Shown: piece by piece, positions 53,571 to 62,023 of the stretch | Layout: each line of letters starts with the position of its first letter | How positions within the stretch are numbered: the stretch's first letter is position 1 | Assembly (NCBI RefSeq): GCF_003428625.2 | Contig: NZ_QVQT02000006.1 | Location: 1-64,000, forward strand | Direction: 5' to 3' | Source of the DNA: Paracidobacterium acidisoli | GTDB taxonomy: Bacteria; Acidobacteriota; Terriglobia; Terriglobales; Acidobacteriaceae | DNA length: 64,000 nucleotides | Program-made: the position numbers and the translations under genes | The notes under the pieces: model-generated | The model's database searches: none | Told to the model about the DNA's origin: nothing | The model's input: only the letters and a program-made list of their open reading frames with translations

Positions 53571-55070
53571 ATGAATGTCCTCCCCCTGTGCATTCTGCTG
53601 GCCTGGATACCGGTCAGCGTTCTGCTCTATTACCGGTTCCCTGTGCGCACGGCGACGCTGCTGGTGTTCGTGGGCGGATGGGCGATACTGCCCGCAGCGG
53701 CCTATGAGCCGTCGACCAATTCCTTTCCTTACTGGATTCTGGGCACCAGCCTTGCGACAAATTACTTCGTTACCAAGGCCAGCGTCATCGGGCTGGGCGG
53801 GCTGACGGGATTTCTGCTCTCTCACCGGCACGATATCCGCGAATTCCGGCTCACTTACTGGGACTTCCCGATGGTGATCTGGTGCGTGGTGCCGCTGCTG
53901 TCGGCGATTGCCAATCCGGGCGTGCCGTTTTCGAGCGGGCTGAAGTACGAGCTATATCAGATGCTGGCGTGGGGCGTTCCTTATATGCTGGGGCGTCTTT
54001 ACTTCTCCGATACCGAATCGCTGCGGCTGGCCGCGCAGGCCTTTGTAATCGCCGCGCTCTTTTATATTCCCATCTGCATCTTCGAAATCTGGAAGGGGCC
54101 GCAGCTCTACGCCCACCTTTACGGTTATGAGCCGTACCGCTGGACCGGAGCACAGCGCTACTTCGGCTACCGGCCGATCGGCTTTCTCGAAACCGGCAAT
54201 CAGCTCGGCATCTGGATGGCGACGGCGGCGCTGATCGCGATATGGCTGTGGGCCAAGAAGATCATGACGCACGTTCTGGGCATGCCCATTGCCGTCGTGG
54301 CGCTGAGCCTGTTCGTGGTGACGCTGTGCTGCCAGTCGGGCGCGAGCATTGTGCTGCTGCTGGTGCTGCTGCCCTTTGTCTTCGTCAGCCACCGCACCTT
54401 TCCCCGCGCGATGGCGGTGTTTCTGGTGACCGGGGTGCTGCTCTTTGCCGGACTGCGACTGTCGAACGTGGTCTCCGTACAGACGCTGGTGCGGAGGAAC
54501 CCGGCGGCCCATTCGGTGGCGCACTTTCTGAAGCGGATCGGCCGCGGATCGCTGGGCTGGCGGCTGGTCGAGGACGAGCGGCATGTGGGCATCGCGCTCG
54601 AAAAGCCGCTGCTGGGTTATGGAGAGTGGGACTGGTGGCGGCGGAGCGTGCTGCGCCCGTGGGGGCTGTGGCTGCTCTCGTTCGGAATGTACGGGATGTT
54701 CGGGCTGGTGGCGCTGGAAGCGCTTCAGTTTGCGCCGGTGATTCGCGTGGTCTGGTTTCCGCTGGCCCGCTCCGATATCGAGGCCCTGAATCTGCGCCAT
54801 GCACTGGCGGCGGCCATTCTGATGTCGGCGGTGGACAATCTGCTGAACAGCTCGATGATTCTGCCTCTGCTGCTGGTGATGGGCGGCATGAGCACGTGGG
54901 AGTCCGCGGCGGCAAAGGTCGAGGTCAACGTGGAGGGTCCGGAGATCGAGACCAGACCGCTGCTGCTGGAGGAGCCGGAGAGAGGCTTCCGCGAGCATCC
55001 GGGGCAGGAGGCGATGCCCCGGCACACGGAAGAGCTGAGCGGTTCCGTGCGGCTGATCGACGGAAAATGA
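53571..55070 (+). CDS. Wzy/O-antigen-ligase-like membrane protein
   Basis: A 499-residue inner-membrane protein with about 10-12 helices and a large loop with KGPQLYAHLYGYEPYRWTGAQRYFGYRPIGFLETGNQLGIWMATAAL, broadly resembling O-antigen polymerase/ligase family members (seen in short stretches such as RPIGFLETGNQLG). The last 90 residues are hydrophilic and acidic. It precedes, convergently, the initiating glycosyltransferase gene, so a role in polymerising or transferring exopolysaccharide repeat units is likely but unproven. ATG 53571 is 185 bp after the divergent hypothetical membrane gene. Confidence 0.72.
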   Translation: MNVLPLCILLAWIPVSVLLYYRFPVRTATLLVFVGGWAILPAAAYEPSTNSFPYWILGTSLATNYFVTKASVIGLGGLTGFLLSHRHDIREFRLTYWDFPMVIWCVVPLLSAIANPGVPFSSGLKYELYQMLAWGVPYMLGRLYFSDTESLRLAAQAFVIAALFYIPICIFEIWKGPQLYAHLYGYEPYRWTGAQRYFGYRPIGFLETGNQLGIWMATAALIAIWLWAKKIMTHVLGMPIAVVALSLFVVTLCCQSGASIVLLLVLLPFVFVSHRTFPRAMAVFLVTGVLLFAGLRLSNVVSVQTLVRRNPAAHSVAHFLKRIGRGSLGWRLVEDERHVGIALEKPLLGYGEWDWWRRSVLRPWGLWLLSFGMYGMFGLVALEALQFAPVIRVVWFPLARSDIEALNLRHALAAAILMSAVDNLLNSSMILPLLLVMGGMSTWESAAAKVEVNVEGPEIETRPLLLEEPERGFREHPGQEAMPRHTEELSGSVRLIDGK

Positions 55071-55354
55071 GACGGGGTCAAATGAGCCGAGTTACCGATC
55101 CCGGTTTGTGTATCGCACATGGCTGAAAACCTGCTTCGTTTGCGTCTGCGAGTCTGACTGGCCGCTTTGGCGGCTTTGCCGCTGCCGGTAACGAGCACGC
55201 GGCTGATCTTCGGAACACGGCGGGCGCGGTACGGAGACAGCTCGCGCCGGAGGAGCCCGAAGGAGCTCCGATTTACCTGGGAAAATGTGTCGGGAAGGAC
55301 GGCGGGAAAACAGGGGGCTTCTCAGCAGCCTTGCGCCGGGAAGCCCCGATTCAC
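55071..55354. other. Gap between convergent polysaccharide genes
   Basis: A 284-bp spacer. No gene or clear terminator was found; short GC-rich inverted arms such as GGAGC ... GCTCC occur near 55252-55268 without a T-run. Confidence 0.35.
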
Positions 55355-56869
55355 CTATGACCCGGTTCCGCGGAAGACCACCTCAGCGGTCCGGACCAGA
55401 ATTTTCAGGTCCAGCCAGAGGCTCCAGTTTTCCACGTAGGCAAGATCGAGCGCCACGTACCGCTCGAAGGATGGATCCTGACGCGCACGCACCTGCCACA
55501 GGCCGGTAAGCCCGGGCATCACTTCCAGACGGCGGTAGTGTTCCAGCTCGTATTTCTCGACTTCGCTGGCCAGCGGCGGCCGGGGGCCTACCAGACTCAT
55601 CTCACCGCGCAGCACGTTGAACAGCTGCGGCAGCTCGTCGAGGCTGTATTTGCGAAGAATGCGGCCCACGCGGGTTATGCGGGGATCATCCTTCATTTTG
55701 AAGAGAATTCCGGTGCGCTCGTTCTTTGCAGCGAGAGCGGCCTTGAGCTGTTCGGCGTTGGCCACCATGGTCCGGAATTTGAGGCAGGGGAAGTAACGGC
55801 CTTTGCGTCCGATGCGCTCGGAGACGTAGAAGACCGATCCTTCAGAGTCGAAGCGCACGGCCAGAGCGATCAGCAGCAGGATCGGAGAGAGCAGCAGCAT
55901 GATGATCGTGGCCAGAACGACATCCGAGGCCCGCTTGAGAAAGTACGCAATCGCCTTCTCGTCGCGGTGATGAATGGAGACCACCGGGAAGTCGCCGAGG
56001 TATTCGATGGAGGCTTCCGGCGTGAGGCCGTCGTAGAAGCCAGGCACGACCAGCACTTCGATACCGAGCTCGCGGGCGAGATCCACCAGGCTGAGAACGG
56101 TCGCGGTGCTGCAGCTTTCCGTGATGATGACTTCGTCGATGAAATGCAGGCGGGTGAGATAGCGGAGCTGATCGAAGGTGCCGAGCACCTGTCCGGGATG
56201 GGCCTGAGGAGCGGAGCAGGTACCGGGCATCTCGATGAAGCCCTTGAAGGTCCGTCCGAGATGACCGTTGCCGACGATCTGCTTGTACATCGCCGTGCTC
56301 ATGGTGCTGGTACCGAGGATGAGCACGTTGTGCGTGTCCAGACCGCGCTCGTAGCGGCGGAAGGCCGTGCGGCGCCAGTAAAGTCTGGAGATGGAGAAGA
56401 AGATGGTCGTCAGTCCGATGAGCCACGCCACGACGGCACGCGAGATGAGCACGCCGTGCATCATGTAAATGGCTCCGCAAAGCAGCAGGCCGGCGGTAAG
56501 GCAGGACTGTACGGCTTTGCGCTGCTCGTTCAGAGTGCTGTAGGTCAGCGAGCTTCCGTAGAGGCCGTGATGGTGCGCCACAGCGAGAAGCGCGGCGAGA
56601 AACAGCGCGAGGTAGGAGAGCTGAATGTGAATGGGCGTCTGCGACTGGATCAGATGCTTCAGGCTCGTACCGGGAACCATCCAGCGTTCGAGGCCGAAGC
56701 GCAGAGCCAGCGCCAGTGAAATCAGAATGCCGGCAACGTCGCAGCCCATCATGAGACGGGCGTTGAATCCTGCACGGGTTGCGGTGCGGCGGCGGATGCC
56801 GCCGGTGGAAACAGATTTGCCGGGGAAGGTTTTGTGCCTGGCAACACTATCAAGGCTGATTGTAGCCAT
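55355..56869 (-). CDS. Polyprenyl-phosphate initiating glycosylphosphotransferase (exopolysaccharide)
   Basis: A 504-residue WcaJ/WbaP-type enzyme that transfers the first sugar-phosphate onto undecaprenyl phosphate. It has four or five N-terminal helices, a CoA-binding-like middle domain (RGLDTHNVLILGTSTMSTAMYKQIV) and a C-terminal bacterial sugar transferase domain with KRASDVVLATIIMLLLSPIL, GRYFPCLKFRTMV, KYSLDELPQLFNVLRGEMSLVGPRPPL and MPGLTGLWQV. These are the signature motifs of the family. It would start synthesis of the exopolysaccharide whose polymerase-like gene is adjacent and convergent. Confidence 0.94.
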   Translation of the reverse strand: MATISLDSVARHKTFPGKSVSTGGIRRRTATRAGFNARLMMGCDVAGILISLALALRFGLERWMVPGTSLKHLIQSQTPIHIQLSYLALFLAALLAVAHHHGLYGSSLTYSTLNEQRKAVQSCLTAGLLLCGAIYMMHGVLISRAVVAWLIGLTTIFFSISRLYWRRTAFRRYERGLDTHNVLILGTSTMSTAMYKQIVGNGHLGRTFKGFIEMPGTCSAPQAHPGQVLGTFDQLRYLTRLHFIDEVIITESCSTATVLSLVDLARELGIEVLVVPGFYDGLTPEASIEYLGDFPVVSIHHRDEKAIAYFLKRASDVVLATIIMLLLSPILLLIALAVRFDSEGSVFYVSERIGRKGRYFPCLKFRTMVANAEQLKAALAAKNERTGILFKMKDDPRITRVGRILRKYSLDELPQLFNVLRGEMSLVGPRPPLASEVEKYELEHYRRLEVMPGLTGLWQVRARQDPSFERYVALDLAYVENWSLWLDLKILVRTAEVVFRGTGS

Positions 56870-57774
56870 CTCTGGTCACTCCAAAATGTCCCTGTTGGAC
56901 CGGAATGAAATGCGCAGATTCTTTCTTTGAAAGATCTCTGCCTGGTTCTGCCCCGCTCTTCGTTATCGGACCGGATGGCCCGGGCGGCTCAATGATGAAC
57001 AGCAATAAAGGGAAGGATTTCAACCCATCGCCCGCGCGCGGAATGGCCGCTGCAGCGGAGGACGAAGTATGGAAAATCGTGAACTTCGGGGGGAAAGCGT
57101 TTCGTGATGAACTGCTTTTTTGCGGATGCCGGATGAACTTTCAGAACGATCTCAGCGTTATACCGAATCAGATCGGTCTGGTCTCTGCAGGCGGCGGAAC
57201 ATCCAGGAAACCGGAACACCGGAGAGCATGTGCAGTGTGCCGGCTTTCTGCAGCTGCGTATGGCTTCGCCAACTTGACTCACATGTGGAGGAGTCAACGA
57301 GAAAAAAGGCGGAGAAAGAACGAACAGTACAACCAGGGAATCACCCTTTTACAGGGGTGACAATTACTTGTTTTTGACTTATCCCCTGTCACAGGCCATT
57401 TCCGCCCTGCGGCAGGAATAAGTCATGACGAGAGCACCCGCGTTACTGTCTGCCGGCGCTCACCATGAACTGAGGCTAATCTGCCGGGCCCTTCCGCACC
57501 ATTCCTCTTTGGTAATGGCACTTGATTTATTTGGTAATCGTAAGCCGAATCGAAACGGTCAGAGGCGCCATTGCACTAATCAGGCAGAGACAGTGCGGGA
57601 CCGGTGTAGTATCTTCACCTGAGTTAACGGGTGCCGAAGGCCTTTACCGCATGGGCATTGTGTTACCCGTCATTACCATTGTGCCAAAAAGTTATTCTTG
57701 TCCAGCGGTTTTGGCTGGATTAGAGTAACGACCAAAATCGGGGCAAGAGCCGTTTTCCTGAAGGAGCCTCTTTC
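56870..57774. other. Long (about 900 bp) non-coding region before the cupin/JmjC-like gene
   Basis: No convincing gene was seen. Short frames such as 56905-57360 lack family resemblance and a ribosome-binding site. The right half is AT-richer and carries overlapping, mutually exclusive hairpins at 57341-57389 (separate entry). The region must hold the promoter of the glycosyltransferase gene at its left edge and that of the cupin/JmjC-like gene at its right. AAGGAG at 57761-57766 is the ribosome-binding site of the latter. Confidence 0.5.
57341..57392 (+). promoter_or_regulatory. Mutually exclusive hairpins in the leader region
   Basis: TCACCC-N8-GGGTGA (57341-57360) shares bases with ACAGGGG / CCCCTGT (57351-57357 and 57383-57389) and with GTGACA / TGTCAC (57357-57362 and 57387-57392). 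The stems cannot all form at once, an arrangement seen in attenuators and some RNA switches, but the region is about 380 bp upstream of the next start and no function is shown. Confidence 0.35.
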
Positions 57775-58671
57775 ATGTCTTTTTCTGCCGCTGTTGAAAG
57801 TCCATCGACCGAGTCCATATTCGAAGCTGCCAATCCTGGTTTCCAGGAGAATTTCGACGAACTGCCGTTTGCCTTCTCTCACTGCTTCAACGAGAGCCAC
57901 CCCCTGTTCCAGCTCTCACGGCTTCGCAGGCTGATGGAGAATCCGGAGACGCGGAAGGGTGTGTACTACGACGCCGGCGAGATTCGCGTCGACCAGCGGT
58001 GGGACTCGATTCCCGAGCGCAAGGTAACGATGGAAGAGGCCTTCGACAACATCGGCAACGCCGGCGCCTGGATGATCTTTCGCCGCGTGAGCCTCGATCC
58101 GGATTACAACATGCTGCTGGACCAGTGCCTGGACGAGGTAAAGCGGCTGAGCGGCAGAAAGATCGATGAGGACCAGAAGAGCCAGGAGGCGATGATCTTC
58201 GTGACATCGCCCAACCGCGTCACCTCGTATCACATCGACCGCGAATGCAACTTTCTTATGCAGGTTCGCGGCAAAAAAACGATCAATGTATTTGACCGCA
58301 ATGATCGGGACGTTATGCCCGAGCATGAGCTGGAGACGTTCTGGTCCAAAGACAACAATGCCGGCATTTATAAGCCGGAGTACCAGGACCGGGCCTTCGT
58401 CTTTGAAATGAAGCCCGGCACCGGCGTACATATTCCGGTAAACTCCCCGCACTGGCTGAAGAACGGAGATAACATCTCTATCTCGTTCAGCATCAGTTAT
58501 CAGTACAAAGATACAAACAGGAAGTACGTGTACCAGGCAAACTATTATCTTCGCAGGATGGGTTTTCAGCCTACCCCTCCGGGCCGGTCGGCGCTGATCG
58601 ACGGTACAAAAAAGACATTCGTCGAAGCCGGGCTGAAAGGGAAGAAATTATTGCAGTTTGGCAGGCACTGA
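57775..58671 (+). CDS. Cupin/JmjC-like Fe(II)/2-oxoglutarate oxygenase family protein 1
   Basis: A 298-residue cytoplasmic protein of the cupin-like/JmjC fold. The probable iron facial triad is H153-x-D155 (S-Y-H-I-D-R) and distal His226 (VNSPHWLKNG); H219 in TGVHIPV is an alternative. Conserved neighbours include NFLMQVRGKKTINVFDRNDRD (core strand) and VFEMKPGTGVHIP. Members of this group are often hydroxylases of small molecules or proteins, but the substrate is not known. ATG 57775 is preceded by AAGGAG. A paralogue lies 237 bp downstream on the same strand, the pair being flanked by exopolysaccharide and envelope genes. Confidence 0.8.
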   Translation: MSFSAAVESPSTESIFEAANPGFQENFDELPFAFSHCFNESHPLFQLSRLRRLMENPETRKGVYYDAGEIRVDQRWDSIPERKVTMEEAFDNIGNAGAWMIFRRVSLDPDYNMLLDQCLDEVKRLSGRKIDEDQKSQEAMIFVTSPNRVTSYHIDRECNFLMQVRGKKTINVFDRNDRDVMPEHELETFWSKDNNAGIYKPEYQDRAFVFEMKPGTGVHIPVNSPHWLKNGDNISISFSISYQYKDTNRKYVYQANYYLRRMGFQPTPPGRSALIDGTKKTFVEAGLKGKKLLQFGRH

Positions 58672-58691
58672 TTTAACGCGCAAGACGGCAC

Positions 58692-58859
58692 GCAGGCCTG
58701 CAGAAGTATTTCTGCCTCCAGAGACTGACTGAACATCCATCTTCTTACCGTTCATTCAGCCGTGTCTTTTCAGGTAACTAACCGTCGAGGGCCCTTTTGG
58801 CGGTCGACACTCCCCAATCGCAGCAGGGTGGTTCACCGCCACCGCACTTTGCCGTGCGG
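58692..58859 (+). other. Structured gap between the two cupin/JmjC-like genes
   Basis: The palindrome GCAGGCCTGC (58692-58701) overlaps GCAGAA-gtat-TTCTGC, which may end the first gene's transcript. Further on, GGTGG / CCACC arms (58827-58843) and a perfect CCGCAC-N6-GTGCGG hairpin (58842-58859) lie about 50 bp before the second gene, possibly a folded leader. No gene was seen. Confidence 0.4.
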
Positions 58860-58908
58860 ACGATTCCTCGGCGCTGGTCCCGAATTTATGGCCAGCGGGG
58901 AGTTCTGA

Positions 58909-59799
58909 ATGGATACTGCTCCGATTACGGTTCTTTGCCCGAATCCTGCATCCAGAGCGCTTTTCCGCGTCGGATGGGACCGTGTTCCGTTTGAGTTTTC
59001 GCATGCTCTTTATGCGTCAGAGCTGTTCTCGCTTCCGGCTCTGATCGATCTTGCCAGGCGGGTGGCTCCCCGTTCCAACCGATCGTACGTGGAAGAAGAC
59101 CACACGGCGCCCGGCAACGGATGGAGCGACCGCCCGTCGAAGAAGTCCCTCGTCGAAAATCTCGAAGAGATCGCCGACACGCATTCTCTGGTGATGCTGA
59201 AGCGCGTGCACGAGGAGCCGGAGTACCGCTGCGTTCTCGACGCCTGCACCGATGAGCTGTCGCAGCTTTCGGGCATCGACATGCGCCGGAGCTATCGCGA
59301 TGCGCTGATGACGATCCTGATTACGTCACCGGGGCGGATCACACCCTACCATATCGACTCGGAAGCGAACCTGCTGATGCAGATGCACGGATCGAAGTCG
59401 GTCTTCATCTTCGACGGAAACGATCGCGAGGTGCTGCCGGCGGTCGAGCTGGAGCGCTTCTGGTCGGGCGATATCAAGGCGGCGACCTATCGTGAGCAGC
59501 TTCAGGAGCGGGCGTGGCGATTCGAGCTCTCTCCGGGCGTCGGCGTCTGCAATCCGATCATCTTTCCGCACTGGGTGCAGAACGGCCAGAATGTCTCGGT
59601 GTCGCTCAGCATTAACTACAAGCGCGTCGCGGACCAGTCGGCGGATGTCTTCCGGATGAATGCCAGGCTGCGGAAGATCGGCCTGCATCCTTCAGAGCCC
59701 GGACACAGACCGATGCGGGACGGAACCAAGGCCGGTCTTTACCGCACCATTCGCAACGTCAACCACGTGCTGCACCCGCGCAAAACGCATCACGCATAA
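58909..59799 (+). CDS. Cupin/JmjC-like Fe(II)/2-oxoglutarate oxygenase family protein 2
   Basis: A 296-residue paralogue of the preceding protein over its whole length: PYHIDSEANLLMQMHG (H148, D150), SKSVFIFDGNDREVLP, VELERFWSGD and FPHWVQNGQNVSVSLSINY (H221). The triad is complete. The alternative histidine position of the first protein is Cys214 here (GVGVCNP), which supports His221 as the true ligand. The C-terminal third (MNARLRKIGLHPSEPGHRPMRDGTKAG) matches the first protein's MGFQPTPPGRSALIDGTKK pattern. ATG 58909 is preceded by GGGGAG. A terminator follows. The substrate is unknown. Confidence 0.8.
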   Translation: MDTAPITVLCPNPASRALFRVGWDRVPFEFSHALYASELFSLPALIDLARRVAPRSNRSYVEEDHTAPGNGWSDRPSKKSLVENLEEIADTHSLVMLKRVHEEPEYRCVLDACTDELSQLSGIDMRRSYRDALMTILITSPGRITPYHIDSEANLLMQMHGSKSVFIFDGNDREVLPAVELERFWSGDIKAATYREQLQERAWRFELSPGVGVCNPIIFPHWVQNGQNVSVSLSINYKRVADQSADVFRMNARLRKIGLHPSEPGHRPMRDGTKAGLYRTIRNVNHVLHPRKTHHA

Positions 59800-59818
59800 A
59801 TACGGCTTCACTCTACGG

Positions 59819-59854
59819 AAGGCTCCGGCAGGAATTGCCGGGGCCTTTTCTTTT
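59819..59854 (+). terminator. Rho-independent terminator after the second cupin/JmjC-like gene
   Basis: AAGGCtCCGGCA - ggaat - TGCCGGgGCCTT with one unpaired position per arm, followed by TTCTTTT. It sits 20 bp after the stop and between convergent genes. Confidence 0.87.
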
Positions 59855-59910
59855 ATGACGGTTCAGCGGCAATTGTCAGCGTGGGGTGAGCGCACGAAGC
59901 CGGAAGATGC

Positions 59911-61962
59911 TTAGAGTCTGGCTATGCGGTCGCGCAGCTCCCGGGCTTTGGAGGTCTCACCGAGCTGCTGATAGGTTTCGGCGAGAGCCTGATAGAGCTC
60001 GTGGGATGGCGGCTGGAACTGCATCTCAAATTCAAGGATCTGCTCGGCGTGCTTCGCATCGCCCTGTTTTGCGTCGGCCAGGGCCATCAGCACCGCAGTG
60101 TGCAGGTCGACGTCGCGGGTCGGCGTGTATTGCTGCGAGAGCACGGCGATCTGCGAGTCCTGCCCGGCGGAGGCGTAGCACTGCACCAGATGCGCGAGGA
60201 TGTGCGGATCGCCGGGAGCGGCTTCGAGAGCGCTGCGGAGCCAGTGGATGGCAGCGGGGATCTCTCCTGAAGCTGCCGCGCTGAGGCCGCGCTGATAGTC
60301 GTCGCGCGCGTCCTCCTGCTTTCCCGGGGCCGGCGCATCGTATACGGTCCACATCTCGGTGGGGATGGCGCTGTCGGTCACATGAAAGATCATGGCCGCG
60401 TACGCGCTCTGATTCGTGGCCTCGTTCGTTGCGGTGACCACCAGGCGATAGGTGCCGGGAGCCAGGGCGGCGGTCGAAAACGTATGACCCGTGAGCAGAT
60501 TGCCGGAGGCGCTGAATTCGCTTCCGTCCACTTCTTCGGACTCCTGCTGCGGCTCGCCGGAGCCGACGGCGCCCCAGGCATAGTGGAGACGGACCTTGAG
60601 AGTAGCCTGACTCGCGGCGTCGAGCGGCTTGTTCCAGAGCTGAAAGGCGAGGCGCAGGGTCTCTCCCTGATGCAGCCAGGCGCTCTTTACACCGAGGGGG
60701 GCGAAGCGAATGCCTTCCATGCTGAAGGGGAGCACGGCCTGCGCGTTGCGGACGGGAGGCTGCGAAGAGAAGGCCACGAGGCCGCTGATGCCCCAGGAGG
60801 CCTGATCGGGCGATGGGATCGTCACCGTTGCCTGCTGGCGGTAGCCGGTGTGGTTCAGGTCATTGGTCAGCGTTACGAGAACGCGGTAGCTGCCCTGCGC
60901 CAGAGGAAGACGCCCCTCGGCTCCGAAGATCTTCGACTGCGCGCTGCGAATCTGCGCCGGAGCGAGATCTTCGGTGAGCACCTGCTGATCGTCGTAGACG
61001 GGAGCGCCGGAGGCGGTCTGCACCTGCGTGTGGAGTGTTACGTGATATCCGAATTTGCCACCGGGAAGGCTTCCCACCAGCGAGGGATCGGGTTTGGGCA
61101 GACGAAAGAGATAGCTGACGGTCATGCCGCTGCCCTGTTCGCGCGCGATAGTGGTCTGAAGATCGGGCTCGTCGCCGCCGTAGAAGATGGTCGAGGTGAC
61201 GTTCGCGGTGCGGCGCTCGTCGAGAAGGCGAAGGGTGACGGGATTGTCAGCGAGCCCCTCGATGTTGCCGAGCAGCGCGTCGGATTCGAGATCGGGGGTG
61301 AAATGGCTGAGATCGACGATGGCGGTGGGCAGCAGCGAAACCACGGTGCGGGCGACTTCATCGCCGAGTGAGTGGCGAACGATATCGAGGCACTGCTGCG
61401 GGTCGTTCATGCCGCGCAGCGTCGTGACCAGTTTCGTGGGACCGTCGATGACCGGCGAGTAGAGCTTCCAGTCTTCCGCCGGGCCTGGTTTGAAGAAGAC
61501 GACGTAAAAGTGAGTGGGCAGCGCCGACGTCAGGCTCTGGTAGAACCATATCTGCATGGGGCGAACGTTCTGCCCCAGCTCGTAATCGGCCTTCTGCTTC
61601 GGCGCACCCAGTGTGATGTAGATGCGTCCGCGATCGGTGCGCCATCCGTCTTCTGCTTCCCTGCTGCCGAAGTACTCGTTGGCATAGGCCAGGCGCTCAT
61701 AGTGCTCGGTCTCGTAGGCGTTTACTCCGGAGCCGGGATCGGGATTGCGCTCCTCCCAGAAGGCGTGAATGAAGTGATCGCGCTCGGCATCGCTGCGCAG
61801 GCTGAGAAACTGCTTCCGCTCTTCGCTCGGGATGATGTAGGCAACATCTTCCTCGATCCATTTGCGGTAGTGGGGCGAGAGGTCTTTGGCGCGATCGGCC
61901 GCGTGGGCCGCGGGGAGCAGAGGCAGAAGAAGGAACAGACAAAGAACACGGCGCAACCACAT
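59911..61962 (-). CDS. GWxTD domain-containing exported protein
   Basis: A 683-residue protein with a signal peptide (MWLRRVLCLFLLLPLLPAAHA). The GWxTD domain is near the N-terminus: AERDHFIHAFWEERNPDPGSGVN, then DGWRTDRGRIYITLGAP, the signature. The middle is beta-rich with Ig-like segments (YRLVVTATNEATNQSAYAAMIF), and the last 130 residues look TPR-like (DDYQRGLSAAASGEIPAAIHWLRSALEAAPGDPHILAHLVQCYASAGQDSQIAVL). GWxTD proteins are common in Acidobacteriota; the function is not known. ATG 61962 is used because it begins the signal peptide; AGGAG is 12 nt upstream. It lies 61 bp downstream of a TonB-dependent receptor on the same strand. Confidence 0.9.
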   Translation of the reverse strand: MWLRRVLCLFLLLPLLPAAHAADRAKDLSPHYRKWIEEDVAYIIPSEERKQFLSLRSDAERDHFIHAFWEERNPDPGSGVNAYETEHYERLAYANEYFGSREAEDGWRTDRGRIYITLGAPKQKADYELGQNVRPMQIWFYQSLTSALPTHFYVVFFKPGPAEDWKLYSPVIDGPTKLVTTLRGMNDPQQCLDIVRHSLGDEVARTVVSLLPTAIVDLSHFTPDLESDALLGNIEGLADNPVTLRLLDERRTANVTSTIFYGGDEPDLQTTIAREQGSGMTVSYLFRLPKPDPSLVGSLPGGKFGYHVTLHTQVQTASGAPVYDDQQVLTEDLAPAQIRSAQSKIFGAEGRLPLAQGSYRVLVTLTNDLNHTGYRQQATVTIPSPDQASWGISGLVAFSSQPPVRNAQAVLPFSMEGIRFAPLGVKSAWLHQGETLRLAFQLWNKPLDAASQATLKVRLHYAWGAVGSGEPQQESEEVDGSEFSASGNLLTGHTFSTAALAPGTYRLVVTATNEATNQSAYAAMIFHVTDSAIPTEMWTVYDAPAPGKQEDARDDYQRGLSAAASGEIPAAIHWLRSALEAAPGDPHILAHLVQCYASAGQDSQIAVLSQQYTPTRDVDLHTAVLMALADAKQGDAKHAEQILEFEMQFQPPSHELYQALAETYQQLGETSKARELRDRIARL

Positions 61963-62023
61963 AGAAACGGCACACTCCTGCGGCAATGAAGGGGAAAGGC
62001 GGCGGGCCCTTCCCCTTCTGTCT

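Noticed and set aside
56905-57360. A 151-codon frame in the long gap before the cupin/JmjC-like gene
   Set aside because: No ribosome-binding site, no recognisable fold, and mixed composition; several equally weak frames overlap it.
57516-57531. A possible sigma-54 promoter beginning TGGCAC
   Set aside because: The -12 TTGC element at the required five-base spacing is missing.
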